A stretch of 64,000 nt of DNA from an uncultured Rhizobiaceae bacterium (GCA_951813045.1 CATOTF010000002.1:2976001-3040000); one strand, 5' to 3'. Shown: positions 8,241 to 17,664, counted from the first letter of the stretch. Made by a program: numbers and translations. The notes: a model not told the origin generated them from the sequence alone.

Positions 8241-9052
8241 CGTTTAGCCGGGTTCTCTTAGCACTCGTATTCCTGTTTCTAAGCGTCACCGCGGGAAACG
8301 CTGAGACCCTGCGCCTGGCCGTCACCACGTCGTTTCACAACTCCAGCCTTTCCGATGTTCTGTTGCCGCAGATCGAAGATGACATCAATCTGGATATACA
8401 ACTCATTGTGGTTGGCACCGGACAGGCTTTGAAACTCGGACGCGCGGGCGATGTTGATGCCATTCTGGTCCATTCAAAATCAGCGGAAGAAGAGTTCGTT
8501 GAACAGGGCTACGCCACCCATCGCCGCGAGATCATGTATAATGATTTCGTCTTCATTGGCCCGACAATTGACAAGGCTGATATCTCAAACGCCCGTTCTG
8601 CCATAGACGCCCTTAATCGGATTGCGTCTCGAAAAGCGACCTTCGTCAGCCGTGGTGATGACAGCGGCACTCACCGCCGTGAGCAAAACCTGTGGTCAAG
8701 CGCCGGGTCCAACATCGAGCTATTTGATGCGACGTGGTACCGTGAAGTCGGTGCCGGAATGGGCGCTGCACTCAATGCGGCGAGCGCAATGAACGCTTAC
8801 ATTATTTCCGACCGGGCAAGCTGGCTTAATTTTCAAAACAAGGGCGAATTAAAGCTGCTCTATTCAGGTGATCCCGCCCTGTACAACCAATATGCGTTCC
8901 TGCCCGTCAATCCGGCGAGGCACCCTCACGTCAAAGCGGAACTAGCGGTTCAACTTGAGGATTGGCTGGCCGGGGAAAATGGGCAAAAATTAATTGCGGA
9001 ATATTCGATTGAAGGTGAACACCTGTTCACCCCAAATGCAAAGCCGAAATAG
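8237..9052 (+). CDS. tupA: Tungstate-binding periplasmic protein TupA
   Basis: A 271-residue secreted binding protein. Residues 1-22 are a signal peptide ending GNA, after which the mature protein starts ETLRLAVTTS. TupA-type landmarks follow: VTTSFHNSSL near the N-terminus, VGTGQALKLGRAGD, ILVHSKSAEEEFV, and MYNDFVFIGP, which separate it from molybdate ModA and phosphate PstS. It captures tungstate for TupBC, supplying W- or Mo-type pterin enzymes. Gene order here is B-C-A rather than the more common A-B-C. The stop lies one base from the stop of the convergent efp gene. Confidence 0.9.
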   Translation: MTFSRVLLALVFLFLSVTAGNAETLRLAVTTSFHNSSLSDVLLPQIEDDINLDIQLIVVGTGQALKLGRAGDVDAILVHSKSAEEEFVEQGYATHRREIMYNDFVFIGPTIDKADISNARSAIDALNRIASRKATFVSRGDDSGTHRREQNLWSSAGSNIELFDATWYREVGAGMGAALNAASAMNAYIISDRASWLNFQNKGELKLLYSGDPALYNQYAFLPVNPARHPHVKAELAVQLEDWLAGENGQKLIAEYSIEGEHLFTPNAKPK

Positions 9053-9053
9053 A

Positions 9054-9620
9054 TTATTTGTCGGCCCGTTTAACGTAAGTATGTTCTTCCGTATCCACTA
9101 CAATTTCATCACCCACATTGATAAACTGAGGCACCATGGTGCGCAGGCCATTCGATAGAATAGCCGGTTTGAACGATGAACTGACTGTTTGTCCTTTCAA
9201 CGCGGGTTCGGTTTCTGAAATTTCGAGGGTAACTTGCGCCGGAAGGTTGATATTTAACGCATCTTCCTCATGGAAATCGATCCCGACCTCCATTCCATCT
9301 TCCAGGAACACCGCGTCATCGCCGACGATATCAAGCGATATTTCGGTTTGTTCAAAGGATACCGGGTCCATCATGACGACATTCATATCGTCAGAATAGA
9401 GATAGGTCATTTTCCGTTCTTCCACCCGCGCCCGGTCCAGCGTTTCAGATGCGCGGAAACGGGTGTTCTTTTTCGTCCCGGTTCGAATATTCTTCATCTC
9501 GACCTGATTATAAGCGCCGCTTTTGCCGGTCTTCGTCGCCTCGGATTTCATCACACGCCAAAGGCCGTCTTCGATTAAAAGAAGCGTGCCCTTACGAACC
9601 TGATTGCCGTTTATTTTCAC
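9054..9620 (-). CDS. efp: Elongation factor P
   Basis: Start set at the GTG at 9620: it gives MKINGN-type N-terminus and 188 residues, the normal EF-P length, and has TGGAG about 9 nt upstream. A longer in-frame ATG at 9659 adds a non-homologous leader and is rejected. The three beta-barrel domains are visible: the KOW-like domain 1 with the modification loop TGKSGAY (Lys about 33), then VEMKNIRTGTKKN, and the conserved C-terminal stretch ending in VDTEEHTYVKRADK. EF-P relieves ribosome stalling at polyproline. The loop has Thr where Pro is common before Gly-Lys, which is a small deviation. Convergent with tupA; no terminator space. Confidence 0.95.
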   Translation of the reverse strand: MKINGNQVRKGTLLLIEDGLWRVMKSEATKTGKSGAYNQVEMKNIRTGTKKNTRFRASETLDRARVEERKMTYLYSDDMNVVMMDPVSFEQTEISLDIVGDDAVFLEDGMEVGIDFHEEDALNINLPAQVTLEISETEPALKGQTVSSSFKPAILSNGLRTMVPQFINVGDEIVVDTEEHTYVKRADK

Positions 9621-9796
9621 AGTGTGACTCCATCGGTTTGCGCAGATGAAAAACGGCACCGGGCCGCAATCATCAAAATAATTATTCCGTGCCTACCCTG
9701 TTTCAATCATCGTGCCTATAGTCAAGCGTCAACGCACACTATAGAGCGTTTAGCGAAGGGCTTTGGCCTGCGGATTTTCAACAATGAGTGCCGTGT

Positions 9797-10708
9797 ATGG
9801 CGAAGAAATCATTATCGAGGCGTGGCAGTTCAAAAACGGCAATTGGCAAGCCCCATCGTGGCAAATCCCGTTCGCAATCGAGTAAGCAGCCGGGTAAAGA
9901 TCAGCACCCGGACATCCGAGCCAAGCAACCATCACAGCCAAGACAAAAACCTAATCTGCCACCAATCCCGCAAGGCGTTGAACTTCTCTACGGGAAACAT
10001 TCTGTCAAAGCGGTGCTGCTCAAACGACCGAATGATGTGCAACGCCTCTTGCTGGCGGGTAAAGAGAGTTACCACGAAGAGCTGGTCAACCTCGCCCGCA
10101 AAACGCGGACAGAGACGTTTTTGTTGGGTTGGCCTGAATTTAACGAATTCGGGCGGTCTCTGGATGATGACAATCACCAAGGCGTCATGGCCTACGTCAA
10201 ACCGCGCGACATATTCGACGAGAGTGATTTTGACCGGTTGGAAAAGGCCCGTTGCGTTTTGGTACTCGATCAAGTGTCGAACCCGCAAAATCTTGCGACC
10301 ATCATTCGAAGCGCCGCGTTTTTTCACGCGGACGCAATCTGCATCATGAAAAACCGTGCTGCGTCCGCCACACCAGAAGTGGTGCGCCTCGCCGTGGGCG
10401 GTGCAGAGATGATTGATCTTTACCAGATTACCAATGTATCGAGCGCCATCGAAGCACTCAAGGAACTGGGTTTCAATGTATTGGGCCTTGATGAGCGTGG
10501 GCGACGTACACTCGCAGAACACGATCTTAGCGGAAAAACGGCATTCGTCATCGGGGCTGAAGGCGAAGGTCTACGGCAAAAAACAAAATCCTATTGTTCC
10601 GACCTTGTGCGGATTCCTGGTGGCATGGCAGGCGTTGAATCTCTCAACGCAGCGGTTGCAACCACAGTCGCTTTATATGAGTTCGCCAGACTTATGGATT
10701 CCGATTAA
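9797..10708 (+). CDS. rlmB: 23S rRNA 2'-O-methyltransferase, TrmH/RlmB family
   Basis: Start at the ATG at 9797 (an upstream ATG at 9788 adds three residues). The 303-residue protein begins with a basic, low-complexity tail of about 50 residues, then a substrate-binding domain (LLYGKHSVKAVLLK) and the SPOUT methyltransferase domain. The three SpoU motifs are clear: DQVSNPQNLATIIRSA (motif 1), FVIGAEGEGL (motif 2) and IPGGMAGVESLNAAVA (motif 3), forming the trefoil-knot AdoMet site. RlmB methylates G2251 of E. coli 23S rRNA; other TrmH-family targets cannot be excluded. Divergent from efp, the spacer 9621-9796 must hold both promoters. Confidence 0.88.
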   Translation: MAKKSLSRRGSSKTAIGKPHRGKSRSQSSKQPGKDQHPDIRAKQPSQPRQKPNLPPIPQGVELLYGKHSVKAVLLKRPNDVQRLLLAGKESYHEELVNLARKTRTETFLLGWPEFNEFGRSLDDDNHQGVMAYVKPRDIFDESDFDRLEKARCVLVLDQVSNPQNLATIIRSAAFFHADAICIMKNRAASATPEVVRLAVGGAEMIDLYQITNVSSAIEALKELGFNVLGLDERGRRTLAEHDLSGKTAFVIGAEGEGLRQKTKSYCSDLVRIPGGMAGVESLNAAVATTVALYEFARLMDSD

Positions 10709-10732
10709 TAATAGACCCGGAAGATCAATTTT

Positions 10733-11593
10733 ATGAAACCAATTCCTCAACACGCCGGGCCAGCTGACGCGGAAGACCGAAAATCTGTTAAACCGGAGGT
10801 CTGCTACCCGATCACGACCCTTCCGGCATACGACCCCAAACCGATAGACGAAGCCAGGAGAGACCTTCAACTCATCAACACGACAATGATCGCCCCAAGA
10901 GACGCGCAGACATTTACAGTACCTGCTGGCCACTTCTTTCGGGTCATTTGTCCTGAAGGTCCTCAGGTTGGCGATCTGAATCTGTGGAACCTTAATGATC
11001 TGAACGAACGCTTTTTCAGCGGAAAAACGCGTGCCCTTCATGGCACTCATGTCAGCACCGGTGACCGCTTGTGGAGCAGCCTGCCCCATTTCCGGCCCAT
11101 GGCAACAGTGACAGACGACACATTGGATTGGTATGGATGGGATGAATATGGCGGCAGCGTCCATGATGTTATCGGCACACGGTGTGACCCTTACACCAAT
11201 GTTCTGTTGAGTGAATCAGAATACCACTATTGCTGTCATTCCAACCTGTCGCGGGCATTAGCACGGCATTCCGGATTGGACGTTAAAGAAGCCGAGTTGC
11301 TGGTACATGACGTTTTGAATGTCTTCATGTGCACCGGTTTCACGCAGGATACCCATCAATATTTCATGAAAGCCAGCCCGGTGCGAAAAGGCGACTATAT
11401 CGAGTTTTTTGCTGAGATTGATCTTCTTGGCGGTCTTTCGGCCTGCCCGGGTGGGGATTGCAGTGCGAGCCATTCAAGCGATATCGCACAATGTTACCCG
11501 CTACAGGTTGATGTACTCAAACCCGTCAATGGACCACCGATTGGCTGGGAACCAAGCCCGCCATCACCCTACTCCCGCAACCACGGAGTTTAG
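10733..11593 (+). CDS. DUF1989 / urea-carboxylase-associated family protein
   Basis: A 286-residue cytosolic protein of the DUF1989 family, whose members often sit next to urea carboxylase or aminomethyltransferase-like genes. Landmarks: PAGHFFRVICPEGPQVGDLNLWN (about 62-84), the segment GTHVSTGDRLWSSLPHF, then YHYCCHSNL, and a cysteine-rich patch CPGGDCSASHSSDIAQCYPL near residue 240, likely a metal site. No urea-carboxylase gene is nearby. It starts 24 nt after rlmB and may be co-transcribed. Function in this context is unknown. Confidence 0.8.
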   Translation: MKPIPQHAGPADAEDRKSVKPEVCYPITTLPAYDPKPIDEARRDLQLINTTMIAPRDAQTFTVPAGHFFRVICPEGPQVGDLNLWNLNDLNERFFSGKTRALHGTHVSTGDRLWSSLPHFRPMATVTDDTLDWYGWDEYGGSVHDVIGTRCDPYTNVLLSESEYHYCCHSNLSRALARHSGLDVKEAELLVHDVLNVFMCTGFTQDTHQYFMKASPVRKGDYIEFFAEIDLLGGLSACPGGDCSASHSSDIAQCYPLQVDVLKPVNGPPIGWEPSPPSPYSRNHGV

Positions 11594-11925
11594 GGGAGCT
11601 TCGCATTAACGAAGAATGCCTGTTTTTAAACCGAGGCGTTCCTGCGGTCGTTTGCTGATGGAATGGGTTGTGTAATAAACACGTATTGCCGTTTCTTGTG
11701 AGTTCCAATATCGCAGTTCTGAGTGTCAATTTTCTCACTGAACATCTCACGTGTCGCCAAAATAATATTCAAGCTCCAGTGTGATAGGAATGGCAGAATT
11801 TATCGACGGAGATTGAAGTTACGCCCGATTGTCAAATGCAGTCCGTCAACACCGATTTACAGGTGACATTACCCTGTGTTCCTGTCACGTTTTTCCAAAT
11901 TGACAGAATCACAAGGAACAAAACC
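11594..11925. other. Intergenic region of 332 bp, no gene seen
   Basis: No ORF here has coding character on either strand. A short inverted repeat (CTTCG/CGAAG around 11609-11624) followed by TTTTT near 11634 could weakly terminate the DUF1989 transcript. The part upstream of 11926 must hold the RidA promoter; an AAGGAA ribosome-binding site sits at 11913-11918. Confidence 0.5.
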
Positions 11926-12270
11926 ATGCCGATTGAGCGGTTCAATACCAATGACAGAATGAGCCAGATCGTAAAGCATAATGGCACCGTCTATCTTGCA
12001 GGCCAGGTTGGAACGCTGGATGAAAGCGTTGCTGACCAAACAGCTGAGTGCTTGCGCCAAGTTGATGAACTTCTGGCAACTGCGGGTTCATCAAAAGAGC
12101 AAATTCTTCAAGCCGTGATCTGGTTGTCAGATATGGCTTATTTCGCCGAGATGAATGGAGTTTGGGACGCGTGGGTTCCAAAAGGGCATGCCCCGGCCCG
12201 CGCCTGTGGCGAGGCAAAACTTGCCCGCCCTGGGTTTCATGTTGAGGTCATCGTGACCGCGGCTTGCTAA
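11926..12270 (+). CDS. RidA/YjgF family reactive-intermediate deaminase
   Basis: Start at the ATG at 11926, preceded by AAGGAA with 7 nt spacing; the longer frame from 11836 adds an unconserved leader. The protein has 114 residues, typical for the family, which forms trimers with active sites at the interfaces. Landmarks: YLAGQVG (about 24-30), the AGSSKEQILQ segment, and APARACGEAKLARPGFHVEVIVTA at the C-terminus, which holds the Arg and Glu of the active site. RidA proteins hydrolyse enamine/imine intermediates made by PLP enzymes. This looks closer to a general RidA/Rid subgroup than to E. coli RidA itself, so no gene symbol is given. Confidence 0.88.
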   Translation: MPIERFNTNDRMSQIVKHNGTVYLAGQVGTLDESVADQTAECLRQVDELLATAGSSKEQILQAVIWLSDMAYFAEMNGVWDAWVPKGHAPARACGEAKLARPGFHVEVIVTAAC

Positions 12271-12313
12271 GCGTGACTGAAATGAACTGCTCCAATTATT
12301 TCGCGGGCAATAC

Positions 12314-13018
12314 ATGATGTTCGACACCTCCACTCCATCTGGAAAAGTCATCGGGATATTCACGGGTAAGCCCAGGCCACGTTGGCCTGGCAAGCCTGAA
12401 TCCGCGATTGATAAACACTCGGCTATTGGACCATCGATCGTTACGCGGGATGGCTTTAGTGAAGATATCCAGGCTGACTTGACAGTTCACGGGGGGCCGG
12501 AAAAAGCCCTCCATCATTATGCGACCGATCATATGAAATATTGGCAGGAGACGTTTCCCAGCCATGCTAAATATTTCAAGCCCGGATGTTTTGGTGAAAA
12601 TATCGCAACCACGGGATTGGCGGAAGAAAACCTATGTCTCGGCGATATCCTGTCATTGGGCTCAGCAAAAGTGCAGGCCTGTCAGGGGAGGCAACCCTGC
12701 TGGAAACTCAACGCCCATATGGAAATTGAGGAATTGGCATTCCATTTCCAAAAAACCGCCCGGACTGGTTGGTATTATCGCATCATTGAAGACGGTAGCG
12801 TGACCGTTGGAGACACGATGGAGGTACTGGAACGTTTTCATCCCCATTGGTCATTACAACGCCTGATTCTGGCGCGATTTAACAAAAGCCTTGATGAAGA
12901 AACCGCAAAAGAACTCTCAAACATGGAAGTTTTGTCGGAGCATTGGCGCGCATCTTTTGCAAAGAAGTCAATCCAAGGCTTTACCGAAAATACCGATCGT
13001 CGTTTGAAAGGTGTCTAA
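12314..13018 (+). CDS. MOSC domain-containing protein (YiiM-like)
   Basis: A 234-residue protein of the MOSC (molybdenum cofactor sulfurase C-terminal) group with the YiiM-type arrangement. Visible: VHGGPEKALHHY (about 57-68), PGCFGENI (about 90-97), and CQGRQPCWKL (about 125-134), whose first Cys corresponds to the conserved MOSC cysteine. The C-terminal 60 residues form the alpha-helical 3-alpha domain of YiiM proteins. YiiM uses molybdenum cofactor to reduce N-hydroxylated bases such as hydroxylaminopurine; that role here is inferred from family. The second codon is also ATG, so the start may be 12317. It follows RidA by 43 nt on the same strand. Confidence 0.82.
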   Translation: MMFDTSTPSGKVIGIFTGKPRPRWPGKPESAIDKHSAIGPSIVTRDGFSEDIQADLTVHGGPEKALHHYATDHMKYWQETFPSHAKYFKPGCFGENIATTGLAEENLCLGDILSLGSAKVQACQGRQPCWKLNAHMEIEELAFHFQKTARTGWYYRIIEDGSVTVGDTMEVLERFHPHWSLQRLILARFNKSLDEETAKELSNMEVLSEHWRASFAKKSIQGFTENTDRRLKGV

Positions 13019-13057
13019 ATTATAAAGCACCGATTGCTTTCAGTGTGGTGGAGTTTA

Positions 13058-14194
13058 TCACCGCACACCAACAATTTTCGCAGGTAGGTAAATAATCGCA
13101 GATGCAAGGTCACTCACAGCGCCAATTCCATCCCCGATAGGTTTGAGAGGCTTAGCTTTCGTCCTTCCCAACAATGCATCGCGCCCCAACGTGCCACTTC
13201 TAGCCAGATCCATAACCGTTTTGGAAGTGGCGAAGGTTGTGTGGTTGATCCCATCGCCTCCGTCTTCAACATTTGTCAGGTCAACAACAGCAATCCCTTT
13301 TTCACGAAACTTCTCGATATTGGCCCCTTCTCCCAATCGGTTTTGGCCACCCCGAAGTTGTTGCGAGGCTTGCAATGCACGGTCTTTTTTGGAAACAAAA
13401 AGTATAAACGGTTGCGGCAATGGATCGATCGCCGCCAATTGTTGATCAAACACTCTCTCGTCAATATCCGGTGATGCGAGGATGAGCGTGTCAATTTTCT
13501 TCAACGTCTTACGGTTTTTGCGTAGTCCAATATCCCGAAGCGCTTCCATAGTAACCAACCCGCCCATGGAATGACCCAGCAGCATAATCCCATTGTCATT
13601 TGTTCTTGCAAGAATCTCCAGGGTTTGGCGCAGGCCTTCCCGCGCTAACTGAGCAGAATCCCTGTCATATAAATAAAGCGGCGTCCTGCCCGCTGACGCC
13701 CACGAAAAGCTGACAGCAATGCCTGAAACTCTGAAATCATGGGCCATTTGAGCCTGGCGAAATATACCGGACGCAAAATTTGTATTATATCCATGTACGA
13801 ACAGGAAAATAGTGCGGTCGCTTGGAGGTATTGCAGCCAATTGTTTGTTGAGCGAGGCAATAAACGCGGCTTCATCCATGCCGGTTTTATAGCCCACTGT
13901 TGCAAACTGCTTGCTCAACTCTGGTGTTTTTCTTGGGTACTCAATTGTTCCCGGCGCTCTGTTTTTTGGAATGGAAACCGAAATTTCGGCAAAGCCAAGC
14001 GTATCAGAACGATCACCAGAATAGACAGCCAAAGGGTCTGCGGACGGTTTACGTATGGTGGCGACATTTATCGTGCGCAAACTCGCAACACGAGAATCGC
14101 TTACGGCCAAAGGCAAAATAATTTCGTTATTTGCGCAGCCCGCAAAAATAAGATTGACGCAAACCCAAATAAAATTACGTAATGAACTGATCAT
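13058..14194 (-). CDS. Lipoprotein alpha/beta hydrolase (DUF900-type)
   Basis: A 378-residue predicted lipoprotein: residues 1-20 end in a lipobox-like IFAGC, so it is probably anchored by a lipidated Cys. The DUF900-type alpha/beta hydrolase fold follows: LFVHGYNTNF (oxyanion strand, about 130-139), the AVSFSWASAG segment, and the nucleophile elbow LLGHSMGGL with Ser near 205. A candidate Asp and a His in GGDGINHTTF complete a triad. Likely an esterase or lipase at the membrane; substrate unknown. It lies downstream of the TetR gene on the same strand, with a 106-nt gap. Confidence 0.85.
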   Translation of the reverse strand: MISSLRNFIWVCVNLIFAGCANNEIILPLAVSDSRVASLRTINVATIRKPSADPLAVYSGDRSDTLGFAEISVSIPKNRAPGTIEYPRKTPELSKQFATVGYKTGMDEAAFIASLNKQLAAIPPSDRTIFLFVHGYNTNFASGIFRQAQMAHDFRVSGIAVSFSWASAGRTPLYLYDRDSAQLAREGLRQTLEILARTNDNGIMLLGHSMGGLVTMEALRDIGLRKNRKTLKKIDTLILASPDIDERVFDQQLAAIDPLPQPFILFVSKKDRALQASQQLRGGQNRLGEGANIEKFREKGIAVVDLTNVEDGGDGINHTTFATSKTVMDLARSGTLGRDALLGRTKAKPLKPIGDGIGAVSDLASAIIYLPAKIVGVR

Positions 14195-14300
14195 AACGCG
14201 TCTCGTTTCACTTCCATTGTCAGTCAGGTTCGGTGAATTAACGCGACATTCGCATGTTAGTAGACCGTTGGCGAGTCAACTTCATCGGAATTTGGGAAGT

Positions 14301-14918
14301 TCAGTTTATATGCGCACTAGGGTCAGAACCCTCGGGTTTGGCAAAAATAAGTTTAACTGAGTCTACGCTTTGCTCCAGTAATTCAATGGGTACGCGCGAT
14401 CGCGCTAATATTCGAAGCCCGGTATATTGCGTGACCAAATGGTTCGCCAGTTGTTGTTGTACTTGCTTGTCAGCAGAACGGAACTTGACTGATTGCCCGA
14501 TTGAAACTTCAAATCCACGCTGCATATCGGATATTAACTCGTGCACCTTGTCTGCAATTTCCTGGTCGACGGACGCTGCACCCGCAGCTGTTGTGCATAA
14601 AAGACAGCCACGATAGTCGCCGTTTCTTACCGTTTCCAAAACACTATCGAACAATTGTTCAATGCGCTTTGTGCCATAAGGGATAGCCGGGTCTGTGAGC
14701 AATTCAACAACGGGCGCAACCATCGCTTTTTCATACTTTTCCATCACCATCAAAAAGAGATTCTTTTTGTCTGCAAAAGCTTTATAAAGACTGCCTCGTG
14801 TTAGCTGCATGCCTTCAAGGAGGGCGGGTAAAGACGAGTTTTCAAACCCATGCGTCCAGAACACATCCATTGCGCCATCTAATGCGTCATTCTCATCGAA
14901 TTCTCTCGGCCTGGCCAA
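14301..14918 (-). CDS. TetR-family transcriptional regulator
   Basis: Start set at the TTG at 14918, because GGGAG lies 6 nt upstream and the product begins MARPREFD, the normal opening of this TetR subgroup. The longer frame from a GTG at 14969 would place its first codons inside the inverted repeat at 14956-15001. The product has 205 residues. The helix-turn-helix spans about residues 25-50 (SLPALLEGMQLTRGSLYKAFADKK). The C-terminal ligand domain contains a CLLCTTAAG segment. It probably represses itself and the divergent DM13 gene through the inverted repeat. Confidence 0.85.
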   Translation of the reverse strand: MARPREFDENDALDGAMDVFWTHGFENSSLPALLEGMQLTRGSLYKAFADKKNLFLMVMEKYEKAMVAPVVELLTDPAIPYGTKRIEQLFDSVLETVRNGDYRGCLLCTTAAGAASVDQEIADKVHELISDMQRGFEVSIGQSVKFRSADKQVQQQLANHLVTQYTGLRILARSRVPIELLEQSVDSVKLIFAKPEGSDPSAHIN

Positions 14919-14955
14919 TTTCTGCTCCCAATCACTGGGTGTTAGATTATTCGGA

Positions 14956-15001
14956 ACTGATTGATACACAATTCAACAAAATGTGATTTGTACCAATCAG
15001 T
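14956..15001. promoter_or_regulatory. Inverted repeat, candidate TetR operator
   Basis: ACTGATTGATACA (14956-14968) and TGTACCAATCAGT (14989-15001) are inverted copies with 12 of 13 positions matching, centred between the TetR start at 14918 and the divergent DM13 gene at 15079. The arms and their location are what an autoregulatory TetR dimer pair would need. Binding is inferred, not shown. Confidence 0.65.
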
Positions 15002-15078
15002 TTCTAATTCTATTGTCCCTTATCGCAACTCACCGATGAGTTGTAAAACTGGAAAACGACACCCAAGGAATTTACGAT

Positions 15079-15477
15079 ATGAACAAATTTATTATTGAAA
15101 CCGTGGCTGCAATTGGAATGGCACTCACAGTAGCTGCACCGGGCGTCGCAGGCGCAAATGAGTTCAAGGCCAGTGGCACATTTAAAGGCGCAAGCGATCA
15201 CATCACCACGGGCAATACAACAATTGTGAAAACCTCAAACGGTGGAGCAGTGCTTATTCTCGACAGTAATTTCTCTCTCGACGGAGCCCCCGACCCACGC
15301 GTTGGCCTTGGCAAGGATGGTAAATACGATGCCTCTACAGATCTTGGCGTATTAGCCAACAACACTGGACTGCAGGTTTACGTTATACCAGCAAGCGTCA
15401 ACATCGATGATCTCAACGAAGTCTATATCTGGTGCAAGAAGTTCGCTGTACCGCTCGGTGTGGCTTCCATCAAATAA
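15079..15477 (+). CDS. Secreted DM13-domain protein
   Basis: A 132-residue exported protein: signal peptide about residues 1-26 (cleavage near GVAGANE), then a single DM13 domain. Domain landmarks are GTFKGASDHITTGNTTIV, a DFSL-like LDSNFSLDGAPDPRVGLG, LANNTGLQVYVIP, and the terminal VYIWCKKFAVPLGVA with the single conserved Cys. DM13 domains are proposed to act in extracellular redox reactions. The gene is divergent from the TetR regulator across the inverted repeat and ends at a strong terminator, so it is probably a monocistronic TetR-controlled unit. Confidence 0.85.
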   Translation: MNKFIIETVAAIGMALTVAAPGVAGANEFKASGTFKGASDHITTGNTTIVKTSNGGAVLILDSNFSLDGAPDPRVGLGKDGKYDASTDLGVLANNTGLQVYVIPASVNIDDLNEVYIWCKKFAVPLGVASIK

Positions 15478-15538
15478 ATTCGGCCTAGGGGCGTTTAGGC
15501 TGGTACTTGAGCCATCGCGAATGGCGGCACAAGGTGAA

Positions 15539-15573
15539 GGACGCAATGTTGGGGCAAACATTGCGTCCTTTTT
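15539..15573 (+). terminator. Rho-independent terminator after the DM13 gene
   Basis: GGACGCAATGTT (15539-15550) pairs perfectly with AACATTGCGTCC (15557-15568) over a 6-nt loop and is followed by TTTTT. It ends the plus-strand DM13 transcript; it lies just before the minus-strand stop of ugpC-type gene at 15578 but lacks a T tract on that side. Confidence 0.9.
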
Positions 15574-15577
15574 AATT

Positions 15578-16585
15578 TTAAGCCACCTGTACCCTGTTTC
15601 CATCACCGTCAAATTTGAAAACACTATCTGCTGCCATCGTAGCAAACGCTTTTGCATCAATCGCATAATCATGGTCGCCAAACAGGCGAACACTGAGCAG
15701 TCCAATATCCCCACAATTCAGATAAACATTTGTGTCCCCACCCAGTTTTTCGATGTGAGAAACGATCCCTTCAATCTCGCCTTTTTTCAGATCGAGTGAA
15801 ATATGTTCCGGGCGAATGCCGATGGTTTTGCAATCTGTCTTACCGAGGTTAGCCGCATCGATGAAATTCATCTGAGGTGAGCCGATGAATCCAGCAACAA
15901 ACCTGTTGGTCGGGTTGTGGTAAAGTTCCATCGGGCTACCTACCTGCTCAACCTTACCGTCATTCAAAATGACAATTTTATCTGCAAGGGTCATCGCTTC
16001 AGTCTGGTCATGGGTAACGTAAACCATCGTCGCCCCAAGCTCCCTATGCAGGCGGGCAATTTCCAAACGGGTGTTTACACGCAGCGCAGCATCAAGATTG
16101 GACAGGGGTTCGTCGAACAGGAAGAGCTCGGGCTTGCGCACAATTGCACGGCCAATCGCGACCCTCTGGCGTTGCCCTCCAGAAAGTTCCGCAGGTCGTC
16201 GTTCGAGCAACGGATCCAGCGACAACATCTTGGAGGCAACATCTACCCGCTTCGCGATTTCGGTTTTAGCGTGTTTCGCCTGTTTTAGCCCAAGCCCCAT
16301 ATTATCCTTGACTGTGAGATGCGGATAAAGCGCGTAGGTCTGAAACACCATGGCAATGCCACGATCAGACGGCGGCGTCTGGTTGACCACTTCCCCATCA
16401 ATATTCACCGTACCGTTTGTAGCATCCTCAAGGCCAGCAATGACCCGCAGCAAAGTTGATTTTCCGCAGCCGGAAGGGCCGACAAAAATGACAAACTCCC
16501 CGTCACTAACCTCAAGGTCAATCCCTTTTAACACGTCCACCGCGCCGAAGGATTTGTGAACATCACTGAGTACCAAAGATCCCAT
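15578..16585 (-). CDS. Sugar ABC transporter ATP-binding protein (UgpC/MsmX type)
   Basis: Start at the ATG at 16585, with AGGGAA about 8 nt upstream; the frame from 16651 adds an unrelated leader inside the upstream gene. The 335-residue protein has Walker [10 protein letters not shown], signature [14 protein letters not shown], Walker [14 protein letters not shown], and a C-terminal TOBE/MalK-like regulatory domain of about 100 residues. It powers the MalF/MalG-type permeases encoded at 17661-19442. It is the last gene of the minus-strand amino-sugar operon. Confidence 0.9.
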   Translation of the reverse strand: MGSLVLSDVHKSFGAVDVLKGIDLEVSDGEFVIFVGPSGCGKSTLLRVIAGLEDATNGTVNIDGEVVNQTPPSDRGIAMVFQTYALYPHLTVKDNMGLGLKQAKHAKTEIAKRVDVASKMLSLDPLLERRPAELSGGQRQRVAIGRAIVRKPELFLFDEPLSNLDAALRVNTRLEIARLHRELGATMVYVTHDQTEAMTLADKIVILNDGKVEQVGSPMELYHNPTNRFVAGFIGSPQMNFIDAANLGKTDCKTIGIRPEHISLDLKKGEIEGIVSHIEKLGGDTNVYLNCGDIGLLSVRLFGDHDYAIDAKAFATMAADSVFKFDGDGNRVQVA

Positions 16586-16599
16586 GGGAGCTTCCCTAA

Positions 16600-17664
16600 C
16601 TAAAGAGTAATCGGCTGACCAGTTCGGACACTTTCGTCCGCCGCCAGGCAAATATGTAGAGACCGGACCGCATCATTCATGTGCCGATCCAGGTCAAGAT
16701 TTTCGCAAATTGCTTTCAGGACAAACGCCTGTTCCCTGTCGCACAGGCCCTGATGGTCCGGCTCATCGGCCATCGATAGGTCCGTATCACCCCGGTTAAA
16801 CTGACCGTCTTCACCAGTCTCGGCATGGTGGATACGGATAGTCGACGTGCGCGTATGGGCGTCAATATCATCTGAACGGGTGCCGTCTGATACGACAATG
16901 GAGACGCTGCCGTTTGGGGAGATAACGTCTTTTACAAAAAACGCCTGTTCCGACATCATCGGACCCCATCCCGCTTCATACCAGCCTACAGAACCGTCCT
17001 CAAACAGCACCTGAAAATGACCATAATTATACATGTCATCGGCAATTTCTTTTGATAGTCGCAGGCCCATTCCCCGCACACTCACCGGCTTTGAATCGGT
17101 GATCTGGCACATGACGTCCACATAATGGACACCACAATCAACAATCGGCGATGTGGTTTTCATCAGGCTTTTATGGGTCTCCCAAGTTGGACCAGAGGAT
17201 TGCTGGTTGAGGTTTAACCGAAAAACGTAGGGGCCGCCGAGGTCGCGGGCCTGTTGAATAAGCGTCTGCCACGAAGGGTGATGACGCAGGATATAACCGA
17301 CCACCAGTTTGCGGCCCGTTTCACGGGCTTTGGCGACAACCCGCTTCGCATCTTCGACGGTTGTTGCAAGCGGTTTTTCGACAAATACATGGGCGCCAGC
17401 ATCCATGGCGGCGACGGCATAATCAGCATGGCTCTCCGAATAAGTATTGATAGAAACGAGGTCGGGGCTCAACTCGGCGAGTGCCGATTGATAGTCCTGG
17501 GATTGAGGATAGCCTGACAATTCACAGGGCAGATCAACGAGAGATCGGTTAACCAGCCCCACAATCTCAAAACCTGGATTATGGTGATATGCGAGCGCGT
17601 GGCTGCGGCCCATGTTGCCGAGTCCTGCGACCAGGGCGCGTACTTTGTTGGTCACAGCAGTCAT
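16600..17664 (-). CDS. Gfo/Idh/MocA-family oxidoreductase
   Basis: A 354-residue NAD(P)-dependent dehydrogenase. The Rossmann motif is [16 protein letters not shown] (about 12-27), and the catalytic-fold signature VEKPLATT sits near 93-100; the C-terminal alpha/beta domain carries [10 protein letters not shown] with a candidate catalytic His/Asp. Such enzymes oxidise sugars or inositols. It overlaps the permease stop (17661-17664, ATGA), so it is in the same operon and presumably modifies the imported sugar or a derivative, for example an anhydro- or 3-keto sugar. Exact substrate not known. Confidence 0.85.
   Translation of the reverse strand: MTAVTNKVRALVAGLGNMGRSHALAYHHNPGFEIVGLVNRSLVDLPCELSGYPQSQDYQSALAELSPDLVSINTYSESHADYAVAAMDAGAHVFVEKPLATTVEDAKRVVAKARETGRKLVVGYILRHHPSWQTLIQQARDLGGPYVFRLNLNQQSSGPTWETHKSLMKTTSPIVDCGVHYVDVMCQITDSKPVSVRGMGLRLSKEIADDMYNYGHFQVLFEDGSVGWYEAGWGPMMSEQAFFVKDVISPNGSVSIVVSDGTRSDDIDAHTRTSTIRIHHAETGEDGQFNRGDTDLSMADEPDHQGLCDREQAFVLKAICENLDLDRHMNDAVRSLHICLAADESVRTGQPITL

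Noticed and set aside
9621-9659. Longer EF-P start at 9659
   Set aside because: It adds a 13-residue leader with no family support, while the GTG at 9620 gives standard length and a Shine-Dalgarno.
13020-13075. GTGTGGTG / CACCGCACAC hairpin between the MOSC gene and the lipoprotein hydrolase
   Set aside because: The stem has a bulge, overlaps the hydrolase stop region and lacks a T tract; too weak to call a terminator.
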